Assembly: GCA_001830645.1 (NCBI GenBank)
Contig: MIBM01000071.1
Coordinates: forward strand, 1 to 7,272
From: Spirochaetes bacterium RIFOXYC1_FULL_54_7
GTDB lineage: Bacteria > Spirochaetota > Spirochaetia > Treponematales > UBA12059
Direction: 5' to 3'
DNA: 7,272 bases
A model generated the notes under the pieces. The model was not told where the DNA came from. It made no database searches and worked only from the letters and a program-made list of their open reading frames with translations. This document shows positions 1 to 5,909 of this stretch, piece after piece; position 1 is the stretch's first letter, and the number at the start of each line of letters is the position of its first letter. The position numbers and the translations under genes are program-made.

Positions 1-826
1 CGGCATGGAAGCCCGGCATGCCCCCGTGTTCCGTAATCCCATCGACCTTTTCACGGAGCATCAGCTCCATGGACTTGCGTTCCTCGGCCTTGGCCTTGAG
101 CAGGGCCTCTGCGGTGTCCCGCTTGCCCGAAGCCTTTTGCAGAAGGTTGTTGTACCGGGAACGCTCGTCGTTCCGGGCGCTCTTCACCTCGTCAGTACTG
201 CTGGCGTTGATCTGACCTATGGCAATGTTGCGCAGCCATTCATCCAGGTAGTATACCGGCTCGTCATAGGCCTTCTTGTACACAATCTTGCCGAACAGCG
301 ACCGCTGCTCGGGGCTTATCATGGTGGGAAGTGCAAGGCCGAAACGCACCAATAACTGTTTTGGTATAACAGGGGACGACGCAATGACCCGGGGCGCCAT
401 CTTGGCAACCATGTTCCAGTAAGCGGTAATCACCTGCTGGCGGTACATGCCCCGATCCTTGGGATCCGTGGCTTGCAGATATTTCTTGAGCAGTTCGTGG
501 AAGCGTTGGGATGTCTCCCCTTCGCCGGAAAGGGCCTTCTGGTAGAACTGGACATCCTCGAAAAAACTGTTCGGCGGCTCATCCTCGAATACCCTGACCT
601 CGGTGTAGGCTTTCTTGGTCAGGTCAACATCGAATTCACCCCTGGCAGCTCCGTTGTCTCCGGCCACACCCATGTCGCCGAACAATGCCTCGAAGCTCGG
701 ACCATCATCGCCTCCAAAGCCCCTGCCGGATGAACTGCCCCCCGATGAAGGCGCCGGACTGCGGGGTGATTCGTCCATATCGCCGCCAAGCAATGCGGCT
801 ATTTCGGGATCAATTTCATCTGACAT
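1..826 (-). CDS. Unrecognised soluble protein, N-terminal part (C-terminus off the left edge)
   Basis: An open frame of 275 codons reads leftwards from an ATG (complement of 824-826) to the window edge with no stop. An AGGA lies about 9 nt before the ATG, a modest ribosome binding site. The protein begins MSDEIDPEIAALLGGD. Residues about 17-65 are low complexity, rich in Ser, Gly, Pro and Asp, and probably disordered. From about residue 66 it becomes ordered and rich in Lys, Tyr and Phe. Residues about 205-262 are highly charged (Lys/Arg/Glu) and probably a long helix or coiled coil. I see no signal peptide, no membrane segment and no catalytic motif that I recognise, so I give no function. 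An acidic N-terminus followed by a disordered linker is a style I associate loosely with spirochaete conserved hypothetical proteins, but that is an impression. The gene diverges from the sugar operon and has no evident link to it. The frame is supported by its length, codon pattern and lack of a stop over 826 nt. Confidence 0.8.
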   Translation of the reverse strand, partial: MSDEIDPEIAALLGGDMDESPRSPAPSSGGSSSGRGFGGDDGPSFEALFGDMGVAGDNGAARGEFDVDLTKKAYTEVRVFEDEPPNSFFEDVQFYQKALSGEGETSQRFHELLKKYLQATDPKDRGMYRQQVITAYWNMVAKMAPRVIASSPVIPKQLLVRFGLALPTMISPEQRSLFGKIVYKKAYDEPVYYLDEWLRNIAIGQINASSTDEVKSARNDERSRYNNLLQKASGKRDTAEALLKAKAEERKSMELMLREKVDGITEHGGMPGFHA

Positions 827-856
827 GACGCACCGTCCTGCATCAGGAATTAGTCA

Positions 857-879
857 GCGGCTCCGGCAAGCCGGACCGC
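857..879. repeat. GC-rich inverted repeat in the leader of the leftward gene
   Basis: TCCGGC (862-867) and GCCGGA (870-875) are perfect arms around AA. Outside them GCGG (857-860) and CCGC (876-879) pair across a single bulged C at 861, giving a 10-bp stem. It lies about 31 nt upstream of the start codon of the leftward gene. No T-run follows on either strand, so it is not a standard terminator. It could be a leader hairpin or a protein site. Confidence 0.45.
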
Positions 880-1023
880 ACGGCCAAAGTCTAGCTTATG
901 CATGGGCATGGCGCAAGATGAAATGGAATTGTCTGGGATGGGAAGAAAGGGAACGCCAATCTTTCCCACTGCAACCTCCATCATTCCTCCTCGGGGAAGC
1001 GGTGAAAATGCTTTTTTTACTCC

Positions 1024-1094
1024 ACCACAGTGATTGAGTATCAAAATGCGGCATAGACAATGCAGGCATTCAGAATATTCCCACTCATTGTGGT
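1024..1094. repeat. Nested inverted repeats in the intergenic region
   Basis: An outer pair, ACCACAGTGA (1024-1033) and TCATTGTGGT (1085-1094), matches at 9 of 10 positions, with the tenth a G/U pair as RNA on the plus strand. It encloses two small palindromes, ATGC-G-GCAT (1046-1054) and AATGC-AG-GCATT (1059-1070), whose centres are about 14-15 bp apart. The set could fold into a branched RNA or be tandem protein sites. No function can be assigned, and chance is possible at these arm lengths. Confidence 0.3.
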
Positions 1095-1196
1095 CTGAGC
1101 TGCGGATCAAGACTTCACCATATCAAGGCTCGCTGACAAGCTTCGAATGGGTTTGAAAATCCAATCCACATCAATCAATGAAGCATCACTTTTTTG

Positions 1197-1225
1197 TTGA
1201 CAAAATGAAAATTGCGCCAGATAAT
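1197..1225 (+). promoter_or_regulatory. Sigma70-type promoter of the regulator gene and operon
   Basis: A perfect -35 hexamer TTGACA (1197-1202) is followed after exactly 17 nt by GATAAT (1220-1225), one mismatch from the -10 consensus. The surroundings are AT-rich. Transcription would start near 1232, giving a leader of about 72 nt to the preferred GTG start at 1304. It is the best promoter in the window and points into the regulator gene and the operon behind it. Confidence 0.75.
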
Positions 1226-1235
1226 CATCTTACAC

Positions 1236-1259
1236 TCGAATGATTCGAATCTTTCGGAT
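1236..1259. promoter_or_regulatory. Candidate operator just downstream of the regulator promoter
   Basis: Two overlapping palindromes lie here: TCGAA-TGA-TTCGA (1236-1248) with perfect 5-bp arms, and the uninterrupted 10-bp palindrome GATTCGAATC (1242-1251). They sit at about +4 to +20 from the predicted start, a typical place for a repressor to block transcription. The stretch CGAATCTTTCGGAT (1246-1259) recurs, lacking two T residues, upstream of the binding protein gene at 2783-2794. The likely binder is the adjacent GntR-type regulator; this is inferred from position and symmetry only. Confidence 0.5.
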
Positions 1260-1290
1260 GATATACTGCCAGCGCAACCCATATGGCTTT

Positions 1291-1306
1291 GGGGGAGGCA
1301 CCAGTG
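1291..1306 (+). promoter_or_regulatory. Ribosome binding site that selects the GTG 1304 start of the regulator
   Basis: GGGGGAGG (1291-1298) lies 5 nt before GTG (1304-1306). The upstream in-frame ATG at 1283 is preceded by GCGCAACCC, which has no Shine-Dalgarno match, and would add only seven residues (MALGEAP) ahead of the winged helix. Confidence 0.75.
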
Positions 1307-2755
1307 CGAAGAAGCAAAACAATGGATGAAGCGAATGGGAACCAGAGCCGCGCATTGAGGGGTATACTGGGCATCATTGACGGGCTGATCCGGAATAAAG
1401 AAACGCAACTGCCAACGGAATCCGAACTGATGGCGTTATTGAACTGCGGGCGGCATACGGTTCGGGAAGCCGTCAGTACCTGTGTCTCCATGGGGCTTCT
1501 GGAAAAAGTTCAAGGTAAAGGAACATTCATCCTGCAAGGCAAGCACACTGTAGATTTTTCGGGATGGATCGGAACCGAATCACCCGGCGATGTGATCATC
1601 GAGAATATGATTGCCAGGTTCGGAAAGAAGAATCCCTCTGCCTCTATCCGCTACCTGCCCATTCCGTACTATCAAATCATCGAAAGCCTGGTGAAATCGG
1701 CGATAGACGGTCAGATGCCGGATGTAATGCAGATCGGACCGCACTTCGGATCGATCCTGAACGATTTTGATCTCTTGCTACCCCTTGATCGCTATATGAA
1801 TCACAGCAACCTGAAGCGCAGGTATCCCATCGACGTTCAAACGGGGAAAATTGGAAACAACCTGTATGCAGTCACCTGGGCCTTATCCCCGTTCGTGCTT
1901 TATTACAACAAGAAAGTGTTGGAAAGGTGCGGATTTGACCCAGACCTTCCTCCAGCTACACTGGACGAATTGGCTGAAACCAGCAGGGCAATCAATGCGG
2001 CAGGAAAACCGAATACCTGGGGCATGTCTCTGCCCTTGTCCCCGAATGATCCGGTTTTTATCTGGCTCTATCCATATTTCCTTTCGTTCAAAGGTGGCTT
2101 CTCAGATGCATTCAATAACATCGTAGTAGATTCTGACGAAAACATCGCTACGGTATCGTGGCTGAAGAAACTATATGGATCGGGATGCGTTCCGGGCATG
2201 AAGGATGTCACAGAAGGACGCATGCTTTTCGCCTCGGATCAGATAGCATTCTGGGTGGACGGGCCTTTCCTGCGAGGATTATTCAAGCAGATCAGTGGTT
2301 TCAAGGAAGAATTTGATTCACATTATGGTGTAATTCCCATACCGAAGGGTCTTTCAGGCAGATCCGAAAGCATATTATTCAACCATCAGCTTGCCATCTC
2401 CAAACGATGCAAGGATATCGATGCCGCCTGTGCATGGATGGAATTCCTTACCACCGACGAGGAGGTGGCACGGTACTACTTTACTGAAGCCGGTTGTCTA
2501 CCTGCCATGTCCGACATGCTTAACAAACCCTTCTTCACTGAAAATCCTTTCGCAGCAAATTGTATCAGACAAATGGAAACGGTCTCGGCTTTGCCCCAGG
2601 GGCATCCATTGTTCATCAAATCAGTTTCATTCATTTCCCAGATCCTTTCGAAACTTATCGTGGATCCAAAAAGCGATCCGAATGATTTCAGAAGGACACG
2701 CGAACTTATCAACATGATCGCCTATACCGCGTACTTGGGAATTTATCCCCATTGA
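1304..2755 (+). CDS. GntR-type winged-helix regulator fused to a family 1 solute-binding-protein domain
   Basis: Predicted one-component transcription regulator of 483 residues. Residues about 17-80 form a GntR-type winged helix, with LPTESEL (36-42), the recognition-helix pattern RHTVREAV (50-57) and the wing QGKGTFI (70-76). From about residue 83 to the end it reads as a complete bacterial extracellular solute-binding protein family 1 domain (about 400 residues), including GQMPDVMQIGP, YAVTWALSPFVLYYNKKVLE and a C-terminal 'AWMEFLTTDEEVARYY' segment. It parallels the next gene's product (YAVTW / YGVTW, then YYNKKVLE / FYNTDMFE). No signal peptide or membrane segment is visible, so the sensor should be cytosolic. 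I prefer GTG 1304 because GGGGGAGG (1291-1298) precedes it by 5 nt; the in-frame ATG at 1283 has no ribosome binding site. GntR proteins usually carry FCD, UTRA, aminotransferase-like or LacI-type sensor domains, so this pairing is unusual. It probably controls its own operon in response to the imported solute. Architecture is confident; the ligand is unknown. Confidence 0.9.
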   Translation: MRRSKTMDEANGNQSRALRGILGIIDGLIRNKETQLPTESELMALLNCGRHTVREAVSTCVSMGLLEKVQGKGTFILQGKHTVDFSGWIGTESPGDVIIENMIARFGKKNPSASIRYLPIPYYQIIESLVKSAIDGQMPDVMQIGPHFGSILNDFDLLLPLDRYMNHSNLKRRYPIDVQTGKIGNNLYAVTWALSPFVLYYNKKVLERCGFDPDLPPATLDELAETSRAINAAGKPNTWGMSLPLSPNDPVFIWLYPYFLSFKGGFSDAFNNIVVDSDENIATVSWLKKLYGSGCVPGMKDVTEGRMLFASDQIAFWVDGPFLRGLFKQISGFKEEFDSHYGVIPIPKGLSGRSESILFNHQLAISKRCKDIDAACAWMEFLTTDEEVARYYFTEAGCLPAMSDMLNKPFFTENPFAANCIRQMETVSALPQGHPLFIKSVSFISQILSKLIVDPKSDPNDFRRTRELINMIAYTAYLGIYPH

Positions 2756-2764
2756 AAAGGAGGT
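2756..2764 (+). promoter_or_regulatory. Orphan Shine-Dalgarno-like sequence directly after the regulator stop
   Basis: AAAGGAGGT begins at the base after the regulator stop codon. It is an excellent anti-16S match, yet no ATG, GTG or TTG lies 5-12 nt downstream. The binding protein gene has its own AGGAGG at 2831-2836. The sequence may be a remnant, a ribosome standby site, or a trace of a rearranged gene junction. Confidence 0.35.
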
Positions 2765-2782
2765 AGAAGAATCAGGAATACG

Positions 2783-2811
2783 CGAATCTCGGATATAGGG
2801 CTATATCTGAG
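2783..2811. promoter_or_regulatory. Candidate second operator: 24-bp near-perfect inverted repeat before the binding protein gene
   Basis: CTCGGATATAG (2788-2798) and CTATATCTGAG (2801-2811) are inverted arms around GG, matching at 10 of 11 positions, the exception being a G/U pair as RNA. Inner arms GATATAG/CTATATC are perfect. CGAATCTCGGAT (2783-2794) overlaps the left arm and matches 1246-1259 at the regulator promoter apart from two missing T residues. No T-run follows, so it is not a standard terminator. It lies 31 nt before the binding protein start codon. It could be an operator for the fusion regulator or an mRNA hairpin affecting stability or translation. Confidence 0.5.
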
Positions 2812-2841
2812 TAATCAACTGGAAACCGTCAGGAGGAGCAT

Positions 2842-4110
2842 ATGCTCAAAAAGGTATCGATTCTATTGTTGGTGGCGATGTTGGTTATGGGTAATGCAGT
2901 TTTTGCAGCAGGAAAGAAGGATGCGGGAACCAGCATTGGAACTACAACGCTGACCATGCTGGATCTCAATCCGGAAGGCGCACCTTTCGTGTCAGCGTTG
3001 AACAAAAGTTTCATGGAGAAGAATCCGGATATCACGATCGAATATGAGGCGATGAATTCACGACAGTATGATCAAAGGATCCAAGCCCTCGCTGCATCCG
3101 GCGATCTGCCCGACATCTGTACTACTCAGATGTTCCCACAATACAAACAGATGGCGGCCAACGACCTCTTCATGGATCTGACTGGAACTTCGATAATGAA
3201 GAGCGGGATTTTCGACGATATCGCCGCAACTTGCCTGGTCAAGGACGGGAAAGTCTATGGAGTCACCTGGAACCATCTGGCTGTGGGAGCTTTCTACAAC
3301 ACCGATATGTTCGAGAAATACAACCTCAAGGTACCAGTCAATTGGGACGAATTCCTGAAGGTTTGTGAAACACTGAAGACGAACGGTATTACACCTATAG
3401 TCAGCGATCTGGGTGACGGATGGTGCAGCATGTACATCCTGAATAATGCGGCAGGAAACCTCATCTACGGAGCCAATCCGAAATATGATGAAGAGTTGCT
3501 AGCCGGCAAACGAAAACTCACCGATCCCGTCTGGCAAGAGATATTCGAAAAAATCAAGTACATATATGACCAGGGCTATTACGGTAAAAACCCAATGGGA
3601 GGAAAGTACGAGCAATCGCTTTCCGACTTCGCGAATGGACAGGGTGCGATGCACATAATCGGCACTTGGGTCATCCCCGTTTTTGATCAATTGAACCCAT
3701 CACTCAAATACAGCCTTTTCCCTGTTCCTTTCAACAAGAAAGGAGCCGAGACCTATATCACTCTTGAGGGAGAATTGGGGATGTCCATTGCCGCAAACTC
3801 TAAGAACAAGGATGCGGCACTTGAGTATTTTGAATATTTCTTCAGTGAGGGACCCTACAAGGAATACCTGAATGGAAAGAAGGGATTCTCTGCAGTGAAG
3901 GGTATCAATGTCGCCTTCCACCCTTCTGTATCCTACATCGTCGACAACTATCTCTCGAAGGGGAAAACCACTCCTTACTTCTCAAGGAATTGGCCGGCAG
4001 GCATGGATGCGCTGTTGTTCAAGGTTTTCCAGGAGGTCATGATGGGAACCAAATCCATACCCGCAGCCCTGGAAGAGCTTGAAACGTATCTCCGCACGAA
4101 TCTGAAGTAG
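2842..4110 (+). CDS. Secreted carbohydrate ABC transporter solute-binding protein, family 1
   Basis: Predicted binding component of a CUT1-type sugar ABC importer, 422 residues, normal for the family. Residues 1-22 are a clear signal peptide: a lysine pair (3-4), a hydrophobic core (5-16) and an AVFA-AG cleavage site. No lipobox Cys is present, so the mature protein would be released into the periplasm rather than lipid-anchored. Family features follow: GDLPDICTT, DGKVYGVTWNHLAVGAFYNTDMFEKYN and the tail AALEELETYLRT. The mature region is rich in Trp and Tyr, which commonly stack on sugar rings. A strong AGGAGG (2831-2836) lies 5 nt before the ATG. The gene sits between the regulator, whose sensor has the same fold family, and the two permeases. 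The substrate is not readable from sequence; an oligosaccharide or glycoside is likely given the downstream esterase-like gene. The hairpin after its stop suggests higher expression than the permeases. Confidence 0.93.
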   Translation: MLKKVSILLLVAMLVMGNAVFAAGKKDAGTSIGTTTLTMLDLNPEGAPFVSALNKSFMEKNPDITIEYEAMNSRQYDQRIQALAASGDLPDICTTQMFPQYKQMAANDLFMDLTGTSIMKSGIFDDIAATCLVKDGKVYGVTWNHLAVGAFYNTDMFEKYNLKVPVNWDEFLKVCETLKTNGITPIVSDLGDGWCSMYILNNAAGNLIYGANPKYDEELLAGKRKLTDPVWQEIFEKIKYIYDQGYYGKNPMGGKYEQSLSDFANGQGAMHIIGTWVIPVFDQLNPSLKYSLFPVPFNKKGAETYITLEGELGMSIAANSKNKDAALEYFEYFFSEGPYKEYLNGKKGFSAVKGINVAFHPSVSYIVDNYLSKGKTTPYFSRNWPAGMDALLFKVFQEVMMGTKSIPAALEELETYLRTNLK

Positions 4111-4116
4111 GCAGCC

Positions 4117-4149
4117 AGCGACGGAACCCTGTACCGGGGTTCCGTCGTT
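4117..4149 (+). terminator. Intercistronic hairpin, probable partial terminator or RNA-end stabiliser
   Basis: CGACGGAACCC (4119-4129) and GGGTTCCGTCG (4137-4147) form a perfect 11-bp stem with a 7-nt loop, extended outward by a G/U and an A/U pair. Only TTT follows, so complete termination is unlikely. The position between a binding protein gene and permease genes is the classic place (as after malE) for a hairpin that protects the upstream message or allows partial read-through. Confidence 0.7.
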
Positions 4150-4170
4150 TCCAGCAAAGGAGGCCGAGGT

Positions 4171-5061
4171 ATGGCGAAGTCGAGGAGGACCAGCGAAAAC
4201 ATCCTGTATCTTTTTCTCATTCCTGCCCTGGTGGTCTACTTGTTCTTTTATGTCTACCCCATGTTCACTGGCTTGTACTACAGCCTGACAGATTGGGATG
4301 GAATGGCGAAGCAGAAGATTTTTATTGGTTTCAGAAATTATCTTGATATTTTCAGGGATCAGTATACCCGCACCGCAACGATGAACTCCCTCATTTACAC
4401 TGTTGTGGTCACTTTTCTTTCGAATATAATCGGACTGGTATTGGCGTTGATGCTTGAGCGCCGATCCAACATCAACAACGTATTCAGGTCCATTTTTTTT
4501 GTGCCGGCAGTACTGAGCCCGGTGGTCGCCGCATTCATCTGGAAATACATGTACAGCCCGCAATCAGGCGCCATCAATTCACTTCTGAGGGTCGCTGGTC
4601 TTGAAATCCTTTCCCGTGACTGGCTCGGTGATCCCCACCTCGCGATGGCGTCAGTAATGCTCGTGCCACTCTGGCAATGGGGTGGAAACGTCATGATCGT
4701 GTTCCTGGCGGGACTGATGAACATACCCGAGGAACACCATGAATCTGCAAAAATCGACGGCGCTTCTTATATGCAGAGGCTCGTGCATATCACATTGCCT
4801 GGATTGCGGCCTGCTATAATATTCAATCTCATCATATCCACTATCGGAAGTTTCAAAACCTTTGATTTCATATTCATTCTAACCTATGGAGGCCCAGGCT
4901 TCACCACCGAAGTTCTTACCCTGCAAATCTACAAACATGCACTTTACACAGCCAAGTTCGGATACGGATCGGCTGTTGCCGTAATGCTGACCCTGCTCAT
5001 CGTACTATTCACCATTGCCGAACTGAAATTGCTGACGAGGAACGAGGAGGGATACCTGTGA
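4171..5061 (+). CDS. Sugar ABC transporter permease, MalF/UgpA type
   Basis: Integral membrane component of the importer, 296 residues. Six hydrophobic segments are visible at about 10-38, 71-95, 104-128, 157-185, 215-238 and 263-288. The ATPase-docking EAA loop lies between segments four and five: ESAKIDGA (191-198) followed by ITLPGLRP (207-214), close to the binding-protein-dependent transport family consensus. The TYGGPGFTTEVLTLQIY segment (238-254) is typical of UgpA/MsmF-like permeases. There is no large periplasmic insertion of the kind seen in enteric MalF, consistent with the short UgpA-like form. AAAGGAGG (4156-4163) lies 7 nt before the ATG. Its stop overlaps the next start as GTGA (5058-5061), so translation is probably coupled. 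It would pair with the next permease in the inner membrane. Confidence 0.95.
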   Translation: MAKSRRTSENILYLFLIPALVVYLFFYVYPMFTGLYYSLTDWDGMAKQKIFIGFRNYLDIFRDQYTRTATMNSLIYTVVVTFLSNIIGLVLALMLERRSNINNVFRSIFFVPAVLSPVVAAFIWKYMYSPQSGAINSLLRVAGLEILSRDWLGDPHLAMASVMLVPLWQWGGNVMIVFLAGLMNIPEEHHESAKIDGASYMQRLVHITLPGLRPAIIFNLIISTIGSFKTFDFIFILTYGGPGFTTEVLTLQIYKHALYTAKFGYGSAVAVMLTLLIVLFTIAELKLLTRNEEGYL

Positions 5062-5906
5062 ACAAAGGTAAAAAGCCAAAATTCCAGCTCTCCCGGATTC
5101 TGCTCCGGATTGCCTTGATCTTCATTGCCCTGCTGGTGTTGCTTCCGATGCTGATTGTACTTGTCCCTACTTTCCAGACTGTCCAGGAATCCGGGCAGGG
5201 AATCTTGCGGCTTCCCCGAACTCTGAATCTGGACAATTACCGCGAAGCATGGCGACAATCGAAATTCCATATTGCCTTGAGAAACAGCGTTGTCATCACA
5301 GGCTCCACGATTTTCATAAATATCATGATAGGATCAATTGCCGCCTTTCCCATGGCCATCCGGGAGAAAAACAAGGTTTTCAAAACCGCATTCTACACCT
5401 TCCTCGTTGGGCTCATGCTCCCTTTCCAGGTGATAATGATCCCCCTTTATGTGCTAATGGGAAGAACCCTCAAATTGACCAACACACTTACAGGTACCAT
5501 CCTTGTCTATGTGGCTATGACATTGCCGATCACTATTTTTTTCTTCAGCCAATTCATAAAAACCATCCCGAAGGAAATGGAGGAAGCCTCGGTGATCGAT
5601 GGCTGTGGCTACCTCCGGATGTTCTACTGCATCTTCTTTCCCCTGATGAAGCCAATCACTTCGGCGGTGATCATCCAGAATATGATCTTCCTCTGGAACG
5701 ATTTGCTCGTCCCCCTGATAATGATAGACAAGACTGCACTGAAACCAATCATGCCGCGGGTCTACATGTTTTTCGGTCAGTATTACAATCAGTGGAATCT
5801 TGCATTCTCCGTCCTCATACTGGCAGCAATTCCATTTCTTCTGCTTTTCCTGTTGCTGCAGCGTCAGTTCATAAAAGGATTATCTTCCGGAGCGGTCAAG
5901 GGGTAG
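5058..5906 (+). CDS. Sugar ABC transporter permease, MalG/UgpE type
   Basis: Second membrane subunit of the importer, 282 residues, starting at GTG 5058 with GAGGAGG (5044-5050) 7 nt upstream and overlapping the first permease's stop by 4 nt. Six hydrophobic segments appear at about 13-37, 76-100, 109-134, 143-166, 199-221 and 247-268. The EAA loop is EEASVIDGCG (175-184) followed by FFPLMKP (193-199); the usual Ala after DG is Cys here, a mild departure. The FLWNDLLVPL segment (211-220) and the C-terminal KGLSSGAVKG are hallmarks of MalG-like subunits. No ATPase gene follows, so the pair probably recruits a shared ATPase encoded elsewhere. The esterase-like gene starts 3 nt after its stop. 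Confidence 0.95.
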   Translation: MNKGKKPKFQLSRILLRIALIFIALLVLLPMLIVLVPTFQTVQESGQGILRLPRTLNLDNYREAWRQSKFHIALRNSVVITGSTIFINIMIGSIAAFPMAIREKNKVFKTAFYTFLVGLMLPFQVIMIPLYVLMGRTLKLTNTLTGTILVYVAMTLPITIFFFSQFIKTIPKEMEEASVIDGCGYLRMFYCIFFPLMKPITSAVIIQNMIFLWNDLLVPLIMIDKTALKPIMPRVYMFFGQYYNQWNLAFSVLILAAIPFLLLFLLLQRQFIKGLSSGAVKG

Positions 5907-5909
5907 ATT

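Larger units (their letters stand above)
827..1282. other. Divergent intergenic region (456 nt), no gene seen
   Basis: No convincing gene lies here; the short frames that cross it lack ribosome binding sites and have non-coding-like composition. The region separates the leftward hypothetical gene from the rightward operon. It contains a GC-rich inverted repeat near 857-879, a nested group of small inverted repeats at 1024-1094, a T7 run at about 1012-1018, a strong rightward promoter at 1197-1225 and a palindromic candidate operator at 1236-1251. The right half is clearly more AT-rich than the flanking genes, as expected for regulatory DNA. I could not identify a convincing promoter for the leftward gene. 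Confidence 0.75.

Noticed and set aside
5..1037. Rightward frames across the left end (5-355, 18-215, 473-733, 615-1037)
   Set aside because: All are antisense to the continuous 275-codon leftward gene, which has better composition and an uninterrupted frame.
850..1110. Leftward 86-residue frame in the intergenic region
   Set aside because: No ribosome binding site, no recognisable motif, and it runs through inverted repeats and AT-rich DNA. It is also out of frame with the leftward gene at 1-826.
1262..1267. TATACT as an alternative -10 for the regulator
   Set aside because: No acceptable -35 lies 16-18 nt upstream, and the TTGACA/GATAAT pair at 1197-1225 is far better.
1283..1303. ATG at 1283 as the start of the regulator
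   Set aside because: No ribosome binding site precedes it, whereas the in-frame GTG at 1304 has GGGGGAGG 5 nt upstream. The seven extra residues add nothing to the winged-helix domain.
2753..2841. Separate promoter for the binding protein gene (TTGAAA at 2753-2758 with AT-rich sequence downstream)
   Set aside because: The possible -10 hexamers at the right spacing match at only about three positions. A second promoter is possible but not supported.
3982..4563. 193-residue leftward frame opposite the binding protein end and first permease
   Set aside because: It lies antisense to confident genes and across the intercistronic hairpin, with no motif or ribosome binding site that I could see.
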